Counted from the stretch's first letter, positions 26,808 to 37,000 are shown. The stretch is DNA of 64,000 nucleotides from JAPLDB01 sp038206355 (GCA_038206355.1 JBBRAY010000001.1:1-64000); one strand, 5' to 3'. Translations and numbers: made by a program. Notes: a model not told the origin generated them from the letters alone.

Positions 26808-27940
26808 ATGATACGATACACTATCAAACTAACCAAACCAGAAGTAGAAGAACTGATGAGCATCATAAATAAGGGGTCGCATACTTCTCAAACATTTCGT
26901 TCTGCTTATATTTTGTTAAATTGTGATGAAGGTAAGTATTCAAGTAAAGTTGTCAATGAGCAAATCAGCAAAGTTTTAAAGGTTGGAATGCGAACGATAG
27001 ATAGGGTTAAAAAAAAATTTATTGATGAAGGGTTTGAAGCAAGCTTGGAAAGGCGTCCCACCACGCGCGAATACGACAAGAAAATGGATGGTGATACGGA
27101 GGCAAAATTAGTTACACTTTGCTGTAGTGATCCACCGAAAGGTTTTGCAAAATGGTCGTTGCGCTTATTGGCAGAAAAAATGGTGGAACTAAAATATGTT
27201 GATAGCATTTCTCATGTATCGGTAAGAAGCGTTTTAAAAAAAACGAACTTAAGCCTTGGAAAGTAAAGGGCTGGGTGATTCCTCCGGAGAAAAACAGTGA
27301 GTTTGTGGCTAATATGGAAAGAGTTTTAGATGTTTATAAAAGACCATATGATAAGGACTACCCGGTGGTTTGCATGGATGAATCGCCCAAGCAATTAATA
27401 GAGGAAGCAAAACCATCGATTGCTATGAAACCGCGACAGGAAGCCAGAGTAGACTATGAATACGTGAGAAATGGTGTGGTAAATATTTTCATGGCAAATG
27501 AACCGTTAAAGGGAAAACGGATGACTGAAGTAACAGAGTTCAAAACCAAAAAAGAATGGGCCATGTTTATTAAAACAATTGCTGATGAGCAATACCCTAA
27601 AGCAAAAAAAATCACGCTAGTGATGGATAATTTTAAAACACATTCGGCATCCGCGTTTTACGAAACCTTTGAACCTTCAGAAGCCAAGCGGTTATGGGAT
27701 AGATTTGAATTTGTCTTTACACCTAAACACGGTAGTTGGCTAAATATGGCAGAAATAGAACTTCATGTGCTAAACGGACAATGCTTAAGCAGGCATATCT
27801 CGACGATGGAAAAAATAAAACAAGAAGTTGATGCCTGGCAAATTCATCGGAACAATAAAAACAGTAAAATCAACTGGCAGTTTACAAACAAGGACGCAAG
27901 AGTGAAATTAAAAAAATTGTATCCGTCAATTCAGAATTAA
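26808..27940 (+). CDS. IS630-family transposase, two frames joined by -1 frameshift
   Basis: Frame A (26808-27266) encodes the N-terminal helix-turn-helix region (LTKPEVEELMSII.., VGMRTIDRVKKKF). Frame B carries the DDE catalytic core: VCMDESP (first Asp), VMDNFKTH (second Asp) and FTPKHGSWLNMAEIE (Glu), as in IS630. A -1 shift on the run of eight A at 27236-27243 (T-TTA-AAA-AAA) joins ...SVLKK to NELKPWKVKGWVIPP and gives a protein of about 377 residues. The shift could be programmed, as in several IS families, or the result of losing one A. Both frames are otherwise intact, so activity is plausible. Confidence 0.9.
27233..27244 (+). promoter_or_regulatory. Candidate -1 ribosomal slippage site in the transposase
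   Basis: TTTAAAAAAAAC: a run of eight A where the two transposase frames meet. Slipping back one base after the second AAA codon continues the protein in frame B. Confidence 0.6.
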
Positions 27941-27964
27941 CATAACACTAGTTTGCTGTATTTT

Positions 27965-28417
27965 TTAGTCTCCATAAAGGTCTGCCATCTCCCCCCACAC
28001 CAGCTCCGGCTCAAACCCCCTACTGATGGCATATTGTGCAACTTTATACTTTTTCTTTATGGGATTCTGTTCTTTCACTTCTTTACTTTTTGATGAAAGA
28101 ATTTTATTCAGTGTTTTCTTATAATCCCTTGTACTGATTTCCTCCAGGGCTTTGCGGATACAGTAGTCGGAAACTTTTTTTTGTTTCAGGGCCAATTTTA
28201 TTTTAATCCTCCCCCACTCTTTCATCCTGAATTTTCCGCCGGCAAAAGCTATGGCAAAACGTTGTTCGTTTAAATAATTTTCAGATATCAGTTGTGAAAT
28301 GCATTGCTCAACTTCAGTACGATGCAAACCCAGGTCGTATAATTTATCACGCACTTCCTGCTGGCTGCGTTCCTGATAAACGCAGTAGGCACGGGCTTTT
28401 TCGAGTTCCTGTTTCAT
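27965..28417 (-). CDS. recX: RecX family regulatory protein
   Basis: A 150-residue cytosolic protein that binds RecA filaments and modulates recombination. Family features are ARAYCVYQERSQQEVRDKL at 8-26 and LISENYLNEQRFAIAFAGGKFRMKEWGRIKIK at 46-77, three-helix repeats typical of RecX. The ATG at 28417 fits the conserved start; a longer frame to 28525 begins with a Cys-rich leader not seen in the family. recA is not nearby. CATCTTTG at 28437-28430 on the minus strand may be the -7 box. The IS630 element ends 16 bp beyond its stop. Confidence 0.88.
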   Translation of the reverse strand: MKQELEKARAYCVYQERSQQEVRDKLYDLGLHRTEVEQCISQLISENYLNEQRFAIAFAGGKFRMKEWGRIKIKLALKQKKVSDYCIRKALEEISTRDYKKTLNKILSSKSKEVKEQNPIKKKYKVAQYAISRGFEPELVWGEMADLYGD

Positions 28418-28586
28418 TTTTGACAGCACAAAGATGGAAAGAAAAGGGAAACTACAGAAATGAACCGCCTCATACCTCGATGAAGGAACTAATTTAATAT
28501 CCCACAGCAGGCACTTTGAAGACAATGCAGAAAAAAAAGCAGTCCCAACTGAATGGAAACTGCTTTCATCTGTCTTTTCAAATATA

Positions 28587-29192
28587 TTATTTCACCATTG
28601 ATGCGGTATCGGCATCAGGCATTGCACCTGGATCTACCATAACAGCGGGAGCCGCAACAGGTGATACTGATGCTGATGAATCGAGAGAATGTAGTCCCTT
28701 TTCGAAAGCGGAGCCCATCATCTTATCCATCATACCTCCCATAATGCGCATGAAAGGATTTGCGCCCATATCCATGTTCATACCCCAGGTAACTTTCGAG
28801 CCGTTCTCAGTCCTTTCGATTTTGTAATCACTTGTGCCCATTCCATTTTCTTTAAAATCGAGCGTAGTTTCAACGAGTTCATTCGGAACTACCTTTGTAA
28901 TTGTAATGGTTCCATGACCAACATCTCCATTGGAGCTTTCCCATGAATAAGACGCGCCCTCGCCGGAAGTTTTTTCCCCGAAAGTTTTTTTCATATTGGG
29001 ATCAATCTTATTCCATGGCATCCAGTTGTCCCACATATTGAGGTCTACAATCTGGCTGTACACGGCTTCCGGTGCTGCGTTCATATCCATGCTCCGTTCT
29101 ACGCGCACATCCCGTGACATAAACATTCCGATGATTGCAACGACAGCCACAATCACAACTAAAACAATTAAAATTTTCTTTAAGATTTTCAT
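28587..29192 (-). CDS. SRPBCC (START/polyketide cyclase-like) protein with N-terminal membrane anchor
   Basis: A 201-residue protein. Residues 4-26 are a hydrophobic anchor; the rest is an SRPBCC lipid-binding-type fold with the usual landmarks: VERSMDMNAAPEAVYSQIVDLNMW near 30-54, WMPWNKIDP, GHGTITIT and the late SKVTWGMNMDM strand. Such proteins bind hydrophobic ligands, but the ligand is unknown. The last 35 residues are Ala/Ser/Pro/Asp-rich and likely disordered. It faces the same way as recX and rng, but the gaps suggest independent transcription. Confidence 0.82.
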   Translation of the reverse strand: MKILKKILIVLVVIVAVVAIIGMFMSRDVRVERSMDMNAAPEAVYSQIVDLNMWDNWMPWNKIDPNMKKTFGEKTSGEGASYSWESSNGDVGHGTITITKVVPNELVETTLDFKENGMGTSDYKIERTENGSKVTWGMNMDMGANPFMRIMGGMMDKMMGSAFEKGLHSLDSSASVSPVAAPAVMVDPGAMPDADTASMVK

Positions 29193-29370
29193 AAGTGGTG
29201 GTTTTGATGTTTAGAAATGCGAAGCTATAAAATTGATAAATGAAATAAAAATATTAAATACTATGAAATGATGAGTGGCAAAAATTAATTTAGTTTATCG
29301 ATAAAAATGCAGGTGGTGGTCAATAGTTCAAAGACTACATTTTAAAAATGGAAATGGTTACTTCTGACAA

Positions 29371-30933
29371 CTAAATCTTAATTTCCTCTTCGGCCTTATT
29401 AAAAAAGTGGTATTCCATAAAATGGTAACTGGTATTCGGAAACACCCTGATCTTTGCCTTGAATTTTTTCTTCCACTTATTCACGACAGTATTAAAAAAC
29501 ATTCCTTTGTTGAGGAAAGCCTCGAGGTAAGGATGAACCTGTAACGTCAGCTCTTTTTCATTTTGCTCCTGCACAAAATAGCGGAGGTTGTTTTCTATTT
29601 CATCCACAAGAAGAATGCTCGCTTTAATCTCGCCGGTCCCATCGCATGCAGGACATTTTTCAACGGTGGTAATATTTGTTTCAGGGCGCACGCGTTCACG
29701 GGTGATCTGAATGAGTCCAAATTTACTCGGCGGCAAAATGGTATGACGGGCCCTGTCGCGGCTCATCTCCTTTTTCATATGGTCGTACAAAGCTTTCTTG
29801 TTGGCAGCAACGGTCATGTCGATAAAATCAACAACGATAATTCCACCCATATCACGCAACCGGAGTTGTCGTGCGATTTCAGAAGCCGCTTCCATATTCG
29901 TCTGCAATGCATTCGACTCCTGCGTCGCATCAGCAATTCTTGCCCTGCCTCCGCTGTTCACGTCAATTACGTGCATCGCTTCCGTGTGTTCAATAACGAG
30001 GTAGGAACCCGTGCTCATGGTCACCGTTTTTCCAAATGCCGCTTTGATCTGTTTTTCAATTCCCAGATGTTCAAAGATGGGTTGCTTGCCTTTGTAAAGC
30101 TTGACAATATCGGCTTGCTCAGATGAAATTGATGAAAGGTAGTTGCGGATCTCATCATACATCACGGGATCATTCACGTGGATGTTGTTGAAATTCGGAC
30201 TTAATAAGTCGCGAAGAATTGTAGAGGTACGGTTCAGTTCTCCCAGTAATTTTTGTGGTGGCTTGGCCGTCTTTAAATGCTCAAAAGCTTCTTTCCATTT
30301 GGCTATAAGATCCTGAACATCTTTGTCTAATTCTGCTGTTTTTTTTCCGTCGGCAACGGTACGGACAATGAGTCCGAAGTTTTTCGGCTTGATACTTTGA
30401 ACCAGTCGTTTCAATCGCTGGCGTTCTTCAGCACTTTTTATTTTCTGCGAAACAGAAATATGATCGGAAAACGGAATGAGTACAACGAAACGTCCGGCAA
30501 GGGAAATTTCAGAAGTGATGCGCGGGCCTTTGCTTGAAATGGGTTCTTTGGCAATCTGCACCATCACCCATTGGTTGACGGTGAGCACCTGATTTATTTT
30601 CCCGCTTTTGTTGATGTCGCGCTCATTCTCAAAATTCACCATCATCGGATCAGGTGTTTTCCCTGCCGTGGTGGAGAGTTTGGTGAGCTTCACCAATGAA
30701 TTCACCTGTGGACCGAGGTCCAGGTAGTGGAGGAATGCGTCTTTCTCGTGACCTACGTCTACGAAAGCTGCATTCAGGCTGGGAATTAATTTTTTTACCC
30801 GGCCGAGGTATATGTCCCCGACAGCAAAGGACTTGTCCTTCGTGTCTTTGTTCAGCTCAACAAGCTGCTTGTCTTCAAGCAAGGCAATATTTACCTCACC
30901 CGGTGTTGAGTTGATGATTAGTTCACTGTTCAA
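29371..30933 (-). CDS. rng: Ribonuclease G/E family endoribonuclease
   Basis: A 520-residue endoribonuclease for rRNA maturation and mRNA decay. Layout: S1 domain near 38-125 (YLGRVKKLIPSLNAAFVDVG), then the RNase H-like/DNase I-like catalytic part with the metal-binding Asp residues in VIDVNSGG (about 326) and IIVVDFIDM (about 369), and the zinc-link CPACDGTGE that joins the dimer. It lacks the long C-terminal scaffold of RNase E, so it is RNase G-like. The start is TTG at 30933: an in-frame stop lies one codon upstream and SELIINSTPGE is the family N terminus. It is the last gene of the HU - TPR - small basic protein group. Confidence 0.93.
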   Translation of the reverse strand: MNSELIINSTPGEVNIALLEDKQLVELNKDTKDKSFAVGDIYLGRVKKLIPSLNAAFVDVGHEKDAFLHYLDLGPQVNSLVKLTKLSTTAGKTPDPMMVNFENERDINKSGKINQVLTVNQWVMVQIAKEPISSKGPRITSEISLAGRFVVLIPFSDHISVSQKIKSAEERQRLKRLVQSIKPKNFGLIVRTVADGKKTAELDKDVQDLIAKWKEAFEHLKTAKPPQKLLGELNRTSTILRDLLSPNFNNIHVNDPVMYDEIRNYLSSISSEQADIVKLYKGKQPIFEHLGIEKQIKAAFGKTVTMSTGSYLVIEHTEAMHVIDVNSGGRARIADATQESNALQTNMEAASEIARQLRLRDMGGIIVVDFIDMTVAANKKALYDHMKKEMSRDRARHTILPPSKFGLIQITRERVRPETNITTVEKCPACDGTGEIKASILLVDEIENNLRYFVQEQNEKELTLQVHPYLEAFLNKGMFFNTVVNKWKKKFKAKIRVFPNTSYHFMEYHFFNKAEEEIKI

Positions 30934-31155
30934 TCAGAAAATGTTTTGTTTAAAAAACATCTGTCCGCAAAGCGGTAATAGGAATTGAACAAACTCAGGA
31001 AGAGATGCATGACTCATCATACATCAAGGAATTAGTTATTGGTTAAAGTTAAAAGCCATATCCATGGTTAAAATTCCGGATACCTGATAACATCCGCCTT
31101 CGTTAATAAATGGAAGCGCGGTAATAACCTGCCTGCCTTCGGGCAAGCTTATAAC

Positions 31156-31193
31156 GATAAAAAGCGGGGGCGGAAAATATCATCCGCCACCAG
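31156..31193 (-). terminator. Terminator after the 29-residue basic protein
   Basis: On the minus strand GGTGGCGGA, an 8-base loop and TCCGCCCCC form a GC-rich stem followed by GCTTTTT. It lies directly after the stop at 31194 and separates the HU group from rng, which may therefore have its own promoter. Confidence 0.75.
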
Positions 31194-31283
31194 CTATTTC
31201 TTCTTATGTCTGTTCTTACGGAGACGTTTCTTACGCTTGTGCGTAGCCATTTTATGTCTCTTACGTTTTTTTCCGCTTGGCAT
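31194..31283 (-). CDS. 29-residue Lys/Arg-rich protein (AURKAIP1/COX24-like, probable ribosomal)
   Basis: A tiny protein beginning MPSGKKRKRHKMATHKRKKR; 19 of its 29 residues are Lys, Arg or His. It matches my memory of a conserved Bacteroidota small protein assigned to the AURKAIP1/COX24 domain, which in actinobacteria and mitochondria is a small-subunit ribosomal protein (bS22/mS38). The strict conservation of such a short ORF between HU/TPR and rng, its own terminator and its composition support it as a real gene bound to rRNA. The exact ribosomal position is inference. Confidence 0.75.
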   Translation of the reverse strand: MPSGKKRKRHKMATHKRKKRLRKNRHKKK

Positions 31284-31297
31284 AATGCAAGTGTTTT

Positions 31298-32113
31298 TTA
31301 ATGATTAGAAATTTGATTTATATAATTATTTGCCTGGGCAACCAAAGCTGCGTCGGCAGTTTCTTTTTTCAGTTTTTCAAAGTACTCAACTGCTTTTGCA
31401 GTATTTCCTGCCATCATGTAAGCCCGTCCTGTCATCAGGTACATTTCCTTGCGACCGGGATTGATGTCAAGCACTTTTTGAAATCGCTCTGCAGCTTTTT
31501 CATATTGCCCTGATCGCATGGAAAGCACACCGAGATTGAACTGTGCATTTTCATGTTCAGGATTTTCTGTTACCACTTCCCTCAGCATCATGATTCCCTG
31601 CATCGGATTGGAAGTACCTTCTGCATAACAAACTCCAAGATCCGTTTTCGCGTCAAGGTTCTTAGGGTTTTTCTTCAGAACATTTTCGTAGCAGCGGATT
31701 GCATTCTGCACCATTTCATTTCTTTCCAGTGAATCTGTTGTCGACTGAAATGCATCGAAGTAACGGTAGGCAGCATTCAACCAGCTTTTTTCCTCTTCAT
31801 CCTTTTGGGCATGTGCTTCAAAATAATGAGCGGCAATCGCAGGTTTTTTTAATGCGTCCCAACGCCTTCCCAACGAGTCCATCAATGAAAGATTGCCGGG
31901 TTCCTTCGACAGTTCTGATTCTATTCCGGAAATCATGTCAGCTTCCTGACGCTGAAGTCCGGCTTTTGCACCATTTAACTGAGATTCAAAACCAGTAATT
32001 TCAGGTGATTCACTTTTATTCTCCCTGACAATCCTATTGGGAGCGAGGTACAATGCAATCGTAAGCGCTAATGCCCCTGCAATCAATAACCACTTTTGGC
32101 TTTTCGCCTGCAT
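31298..32113 (-). CDS. Membrane-anchored TPR protein
   Basis: A 271-residue protein with one N-terminal hydrophobic helix (7-25), which should anchor it in the inner membrane with the TPR part in the periplasm. At least four TPR units are visible between residues 75 and 265, e.g. IRCYENVLKKNPKNLDAKTDLG, AQFNLGVLSMRSGQYEKAAERF and YLMTGRAYMMAGNTAKAVEYF. The ATG overlaps the TAA of the HU gene (TAATG), so the two are translationally coupled. Its role is unknown; a similar TPR gene beside an HU gene is common in the phylum. Confidence 0.88.
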   Translation of the reverse strand: MQAKSQKWLLIAGALALTIALYLAPNRIVRENKSESPEITGFESQLNGAKAGLQRQEADMISGIESELSKEPGNLSLMDSLGRRWDALKKPAIAAHYFEAHAQKDEEEKSWLNAAYRYFDAFQSTTDSLERNEMVQNAIRCYENVLKKNPKNLDAKTDLGVCYAEGTSNPMQGIMMLREVVTENPEHENAQFNLGVLSMRSGQYEKAAERFQKVLDINPGRKEMYLMTGRAYMMAGNTAKAVEYFEKLKKETADAALVAQANNYINQISNH

Positions 32114-32427
32114 TAATCAACCGCTTCAGAAGTCTGGTTTGTTTTCACCTTGGCATTTTTCACCTTGCTTGCAAAAGTCTTTGCAGGTTTAAATGCAGGA
32201 ATATGATGTGCCGGAATAACAATTGTAGTGTTTTTTGCGATAATCCGACCGATTTTTTGAGCCCTTTTCTTCACGATAAAACTTCCAAATCCACGGAGAT
32301 ATACGTTTTCACCATCGGACATAGTCGTTTTTACCACTTTCATTGTTGCCTCAACAACATTGAGCACCATGTTCTTCTCAATGCCTGTTTTTTCTGATAT
32401 GGCATTTACCAATTCTGCTTTAGTCAT
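32113..32427 (-). CDS. HU family DNA-binding protein
   Basis: A 104-residue nucleoid protein. The HU/IHF fold is complete: MTKAELVNAISEKTGIEK, dimer helices, then the DNA-binding beta arm starting LRGFGSFIVKKRAQKIGR. The arm tip reads IVIPAHHIPAFKPAKTF in place of the usual NPxTGExIxIPA, and there is a 15-residue polar tail (KVKNAKVKTNQTSEAVD), both typical of a Bacteroidota HU subgroup. It bends and compacts DNA. It is the first gene of a leftward group with a canonical promoter in front. Confidence 0.93.
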   Translation of the reverse strand: MTKAELVNAISEKTGIEKNMVLNVVEATMKVVKTTMSDGENVYLRGFGSFIVKKRAQKIGRIIAKNTTIVIPAHHIPAFKPAKTFASKVKNAKVKTNQTSEAVD

Positions 32428-32466
32428 TTCTTTATCAATTATTTAGTAATTCTTTTTAAGGGGGCG

Positions 32467-32496
32467 CAAAGATAAGAGTTCATTTGGATTGAACAA
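32467..32496 (-). promoter_or_regulatory. Bacteroidota promoter of the HU group
   Basis: On the minus strand TTG (32496-32494), a 19-base spacer and TATCTTTG (32474-32467), which matches the phylum consensus exactly. It lies 40 bases upstream of the HU ATG. Confidence 0.75.
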
Positions 32497-32604
32497 CCCC
32501 GCGAGGTATAAATAATAAGATAATGCTGCCGATATGACCTGAAAACGGCATTTGCCTTTTTTCTTCAAATCCTTATTTCCGTTTGTACTTTCGCCGACAC
32601 TATT

Positions 32605-33906
32605 TTGAAGCTAAACCTTCCGCTTTTTATCGCCAGACGGTATTTCTTTTCGAAGAAATCACAAAGGGCAATCAACATCGTCTCGATGATTTCCATGCTT
32701 GGAGTCATGATCGGGACCGGTGCCCTGATTGTTGTACTTTCTGTTTTTAATGGTTTTGAATCGTTGGTGATCTCATTGTATAATTCTTTCGACCCTGATA
32801 TTAAAATAACTGCCGTTGTGGGTAAGACTTTTACACCGGATTCAGCAATGGTAGTTGGCATTAAAAATACCAAAGGGATCAAAGCGGTTTCTCTTTCGCT
32901 CGAAGAAAATGCGCTGGTGAAGTACCGCGACAAACAATACATCGCCACTATTAAAGGAGTAGATGAATCATTCGAAAAAGTGAGCGGGGTGGATACCATG
33001 ATTGTTGATACACGTTTGGGTTCCGGTAACGAAGAGCGTGCAAATGGTAATAATGAAGTGCATGGGAAACTTGAACTTACTTCCGGAGATACTGACTTTG
33101 CAATTGTAGGCGGAGGCATTGCCTATAATTTACAACTGAACATGAATGATTTTTTCAGTCAGCTGGATATTTATGCACCCAGAAAAGATGCCGGCTCGCT
33201 CAACCATCCTGAAGAAGCATTCAACAGAAAATTTATCACTCCATCCGGCGTCTTTGCCATTCAGCAGGAATTTGACAGTAAATACATTCTCGTTCCCATG
33301 CGCTTCGCCAGAGAAATGCTGGAGGATGAAAAAAATGTGACATCTATAGAAGCGTCTGTTGACGGTACTCTCAACGTTGAAGATATTAAATCACAATTGT
33401 CCGCACTTCTCGGAGATCAGTTCAAAGTTCAGTCACGCTTCGAACAGCATGCATTGTTATACCGCATTATGAAAAGTGAAAAGTGGGCGGTGTTTCTGAT
33501 TCTCGCCTTCATTTTATTGATAGCCACATTCAATGTTGTGGGTTCGCTCACCATGCTCATCATTGAAAAGAAAAAAGACATCGCCGTTTTCTACAGCATG
33601 GGGGCAGATACTGTACTGATCCGTAAAATATTTTTTGCGGAGGGATTGATGATCACTTTTATTGGTGCGGCACTGGGACTAATCATTGGCGGCGGGATCT
33701 GTTTTCTGCAACAGTATTTCGGAATCATTGAACTTGGCAACAGCGGCAGTTTTGTTGTTGATGCCTATCCTGTTGAAATGAAGTCGGCCGATTTTTTCTA
33801 CGTATTCATTACGGTGTTTCTCATCGGAAGTATTGCAGCCTGGTACCCGGCAAAAAAACTGGTGGAAGGAAAGATCAATCTGGATACGGTAAGGGTTGAT
33901 GAATAA
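32605..33906 (+). CDS. ABC transporter permease of the LolC/LolE-FtsX type
   Basis: A 433-residue inner-membrane protein with the MacB/FtsX permease layout. It has an N-terminal cytosolic PLFIARRYFFSKKSQRAINIVSMIS segment, membrane helix 1 (about 30-50), a long periplasmic MacB-type domain to residue 285, then three helices (about 290-320, 345-370, 390-415). It most resembles LolC/LolE, which extract lipoproteins for transport to the outer membrane, though other FtsX-type roles are possible. The ATPase is not adjacent. The start is TTG at 32605, giving the conserved KLNLPLFIARRY N terminus with no ATG upstream. Confidence 0.88.
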   Translation: MKLNLPLFIARRYFFSKKSQRAINIVSMISMLGVMIGTGALIVVLSVFNGFESLVISLYNSFDPDIKITAVVGKTFTPDSAMVVGIKNTKGIKAVSLSLEENALVKYRDKQYIATIKGVDESFEKVSGVDTMIVDTRLGSGNEERANGNNEVHGKLELTSGDTDFAIVGGGIAYNLQLNMNDFFSQLDIYAPRKDAGSLNHPEEAFNRKFITPSGVFAIQQEFDSKYILVPMRFAREMLEDEKNVTSIEASVDGTLNVEDIKSQLSALLGDQFKVQSRFEQHALLYRIMKSEKWAVFLILAFILLIATFNVVGSLTMLIIEKKKDIAVFYSMGADTVLIRKIFFAEGLMITFIGAALGLIIGGGICFLQQYFGIIELGNSGSFVVDAYPVEMKSADFFYVFITVFLIGSIAAWYPAKKLVEGKINLDTVRVDE

Positions 33907-34036
33907 GGGGACTTTGTTTTCCATTCACTTTAATTCCAGATTACTTCACACCCGAAAAGAGTAGGTTCACGTAAACACGGGCTTATCTTAGTAATATATT
34001 CTCACTTTCGGCTCCGCTAACCAAAAATCAACTTCC

Positions 34037-37000
34037 ATGAATGTGAAAAATATTTACAATACTGTTTTTGTTATTCTATCATTACTCCAAGGAGCCGATA
34101 TTTTTGCTCAATGTAGCAACGTAACATCAGGTGGAACTGTAGGATCAGACCAAACCGTTTGCGGTTCTTTTAATCCTGCCAATATTATTAATTCAGCTTA
34201 CCCTACCGGCGGAACGGGAACATTACAGTACCAGTGGCAAAATTCACCTAACGGAACTACATGGTCTGACATTGCAGGTGCTTCCCTTGAATCATACGAT
34301 CCTCCTACTATTTCTTCAACAACCTTGTATCACAGGATGGCTAGAAGGAGCGGATGTACTCCTTATGGTGCTTCTTCCAACACCGTTACAAAAACAGTAA
34401 ATCCGTTACCATCGGCATCCATTTCTGCCGGTGGCCCCATATCCTTTTGTTCACCAGGAAGCGTAGTTCTAACTGCTAATTCAGTTACAGGCACTACCTA
34501 TCAATGGAAAAAAAATGGGGCTTCCATTTCGGGAGCAACACTGCAAACATACGCGGCAAGTACCACAGGGAATTATACAGTAACAAAAACTATAACAGCA
34601 ACAGGATGCACGGCAAATTCTAATACAATTGTTGTCTCTGCCCATGCACCATTAACAACTTCAATAACTACTCCGGGAACTAACTTTTGCGGTGCGTCAA
34701 CTGTGATTATGGAAGTTTCTCAGGGTTCAGGTTATGCCTATCAATGGTATGAAGAAACCCAACTTTTACCCAATACCAATTATTATCAGTTAAGCACCGG
34801 ACACAATGGAAATTATTCCTGTACCATCACGAACGCATGCGGGAGCTATCCATCTTCAACTTATGTATTAAACGATCCACAACTCAATCAATTGCCTTAT
34901 GGAGTAATTTATGCGGGTGGAAGTACAAATTTTTGTACCGGGCAGAACGTTTATCTATATGAAGGCTTTCAGTTTTTCAGCGGATATCAATGGTATAAAG
35001 ATGGTGTCGCAATATCGGGGGCAAACAGCTTTGGCTATACTGCAACACTGGCCGGTGTATATATGGTGAGGATTACTGATTATTGTTGGTGGTCAGCAAC
35101 ATACTATGATTTTTATTCAAATTTAATCACCGTAACATCAAGCGGTGGTTCTCTTCCTGGACCCGCAATAACTGCAGGAGGAAGCACCAGTTTTTGTTCG
35201 GGCGGTAGTGTGTTGCTTACAGAAGCGACAGGAACCGGTTGGACTTACCAATGGAGGAACAACAATTCAAATATCAGTGGTGCAACACAGGCTACTTACA
35301 ATGCAACTGCATCAGGTAGTTATACGTGTGCTGTTACAAATACCTGTGGAATGGTTTTGTCGAATGCCATTGTTGTTACCGTTCTTCCTACAAGTGTTAC
35401 CATTTCATTGGCCGGTAACACAACAATATGCGGAGGATCATTTGCTGCACTTTCGGCATCCAATGCAGGAACAGGAGGAACCTATCAGTGGAAGTTAAAC
35501 GGAACTGCGATCAGCGGTGCAACAGGGGCAAGTTATTCAGCAACTTCCGGCGGAACCTATAGCTGTAGCATCGTGAATTCCTGCGGAGCATACAATTCCA
35601 ACAGCATTACGATTACTGTTTCGGGGACCTGTAACACAGGATTAACTTTTGATGGAACCAATGATTATGTAAAAATTCCAAACCATACTTCATATGCCAT
35701 TGGCACAGGAAATTTTACTATTGAATCGTGGATAAATTTAAGCAGCACGCAAACGGCTACCTACCCTGTCGTATTAAGTCATCGCATTTCAAATAATGGT
35801 ATTTCAGGATTCATGGTTTTTTTCATTGCGGGAAAATTAACAATCCAACTTGCAGGGATCAACAGGCCCGCATACGGATCAGACCTCCGCGACAATTTAT
35901 GTCATCATATTGCAATCACAAGGACTTCAACTTCAGCAATTAATTTTTATGTTGATGGAATACTGAAAGGTACCAGTAATAGTGCGAATTACAACATCAC
36001 CACTTCAGATTTTTTGTTGATAGGGAATGATGCTGCAGACAGTTATGCTGACGGCTTCAAAGGAAAAATAATGGAGGCGAGATTTTGGAATGTTGCAAGA
36101 ACTCAAACAGAACTTCAAAATTCAATGAATACAACACTTTCAGGATATGAAACCGGATTGGTCGGCTATTGGCGCATGAACGAAGGAAGCGGCCAAGCAG
36201 TAAATGATTATTCTCCTTCAAATAATGGCGGGCAACTTGGTTCCACGGCAGGGACGGATGTCAATGACCCATCATATCAGTCAGCGTGTTCGCTTACACC
36301 ACTGGTGAATTGCAGTGTTCCTTCAGGACTTTTAACAACAAACATTACAAACACCACGGCACAGTTAAACTGGAGCGGAGCCACTGCAGATAGTTTCCTG
36401 GTGCGCTATGCAATTCATAATACAACTAATTTTATCTGGCAGAAAATATCAGGACAACCCAATGTTACCTCAACTATTATCACCGGATTATTTCCCGGAA
36501 CATCTTATGATTGGTGGGTAAGAAGCTTGTGCAACAGCATTCCTTCCTCCAACTACCAAAGTAATCCTGCTACATTCAATACTGTAAGTTCAGCGGTTCC
36601 CTGTGCAACACCCTATGGTCTTGGCGCGTCTGGAATTGGGAATACTTCAGCAATGATTTCATGGACGAACCTGGTGACAGCAGATACATTTCGTGTGCGT
36701 TATTCCGTTAATGGAACAACAAATTACATCTGGAAAGATGTGAATGGATCGGGAAGTCACAGCACCTTACTTTCAGGACTTGCACCGAATACTACTTATC
36801 AGTTTCAGATCAGTTCCAAGTGTGTGGGAGTTTCAAGTCCTTACAGTTCACCATACGTTTTCACAACACTGAATACAGCCGTTCCTTGCATTACGCCCTA
36901 TAATTTAGGAGCAAATAATATTGCCAATACTTCGGCAACAATTTTCTGGACCAACCTTGTAACTGCTGATACGTTTCGTGTGAGGTATTCAATAAATGGC

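Larger units (their letters stand above)
26743..27948 (+). mobile_element. IS630-family insertion sequence
   Basis: A 1206-bp element. Its ends are inverted: GTGTTAAGTTAA at the left, and on the opposite strand at the right GTGTTATGTTAA, 11 of 12 matching. Each end is flanked by TA (26741-26742 and 27949-27950), the target duplication typical of IS630/Tc1-mariner elements. It contains one transposase gene in two frames, reading rightwards, whose TAA stop lies within the right inverted repeat. It inserted between the broken T9SS gene and recX. A TATCTTTG motif at 26785-26792 could be its -7 box. Confidence 0.92.

Noticed and set aside
26743..27948. A larger composite transposon or genomic island around IS630
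   Set aside because: Only one copy, with its own ends and TA duplications; flanking genes are ordinary and no cargo is enclosed.
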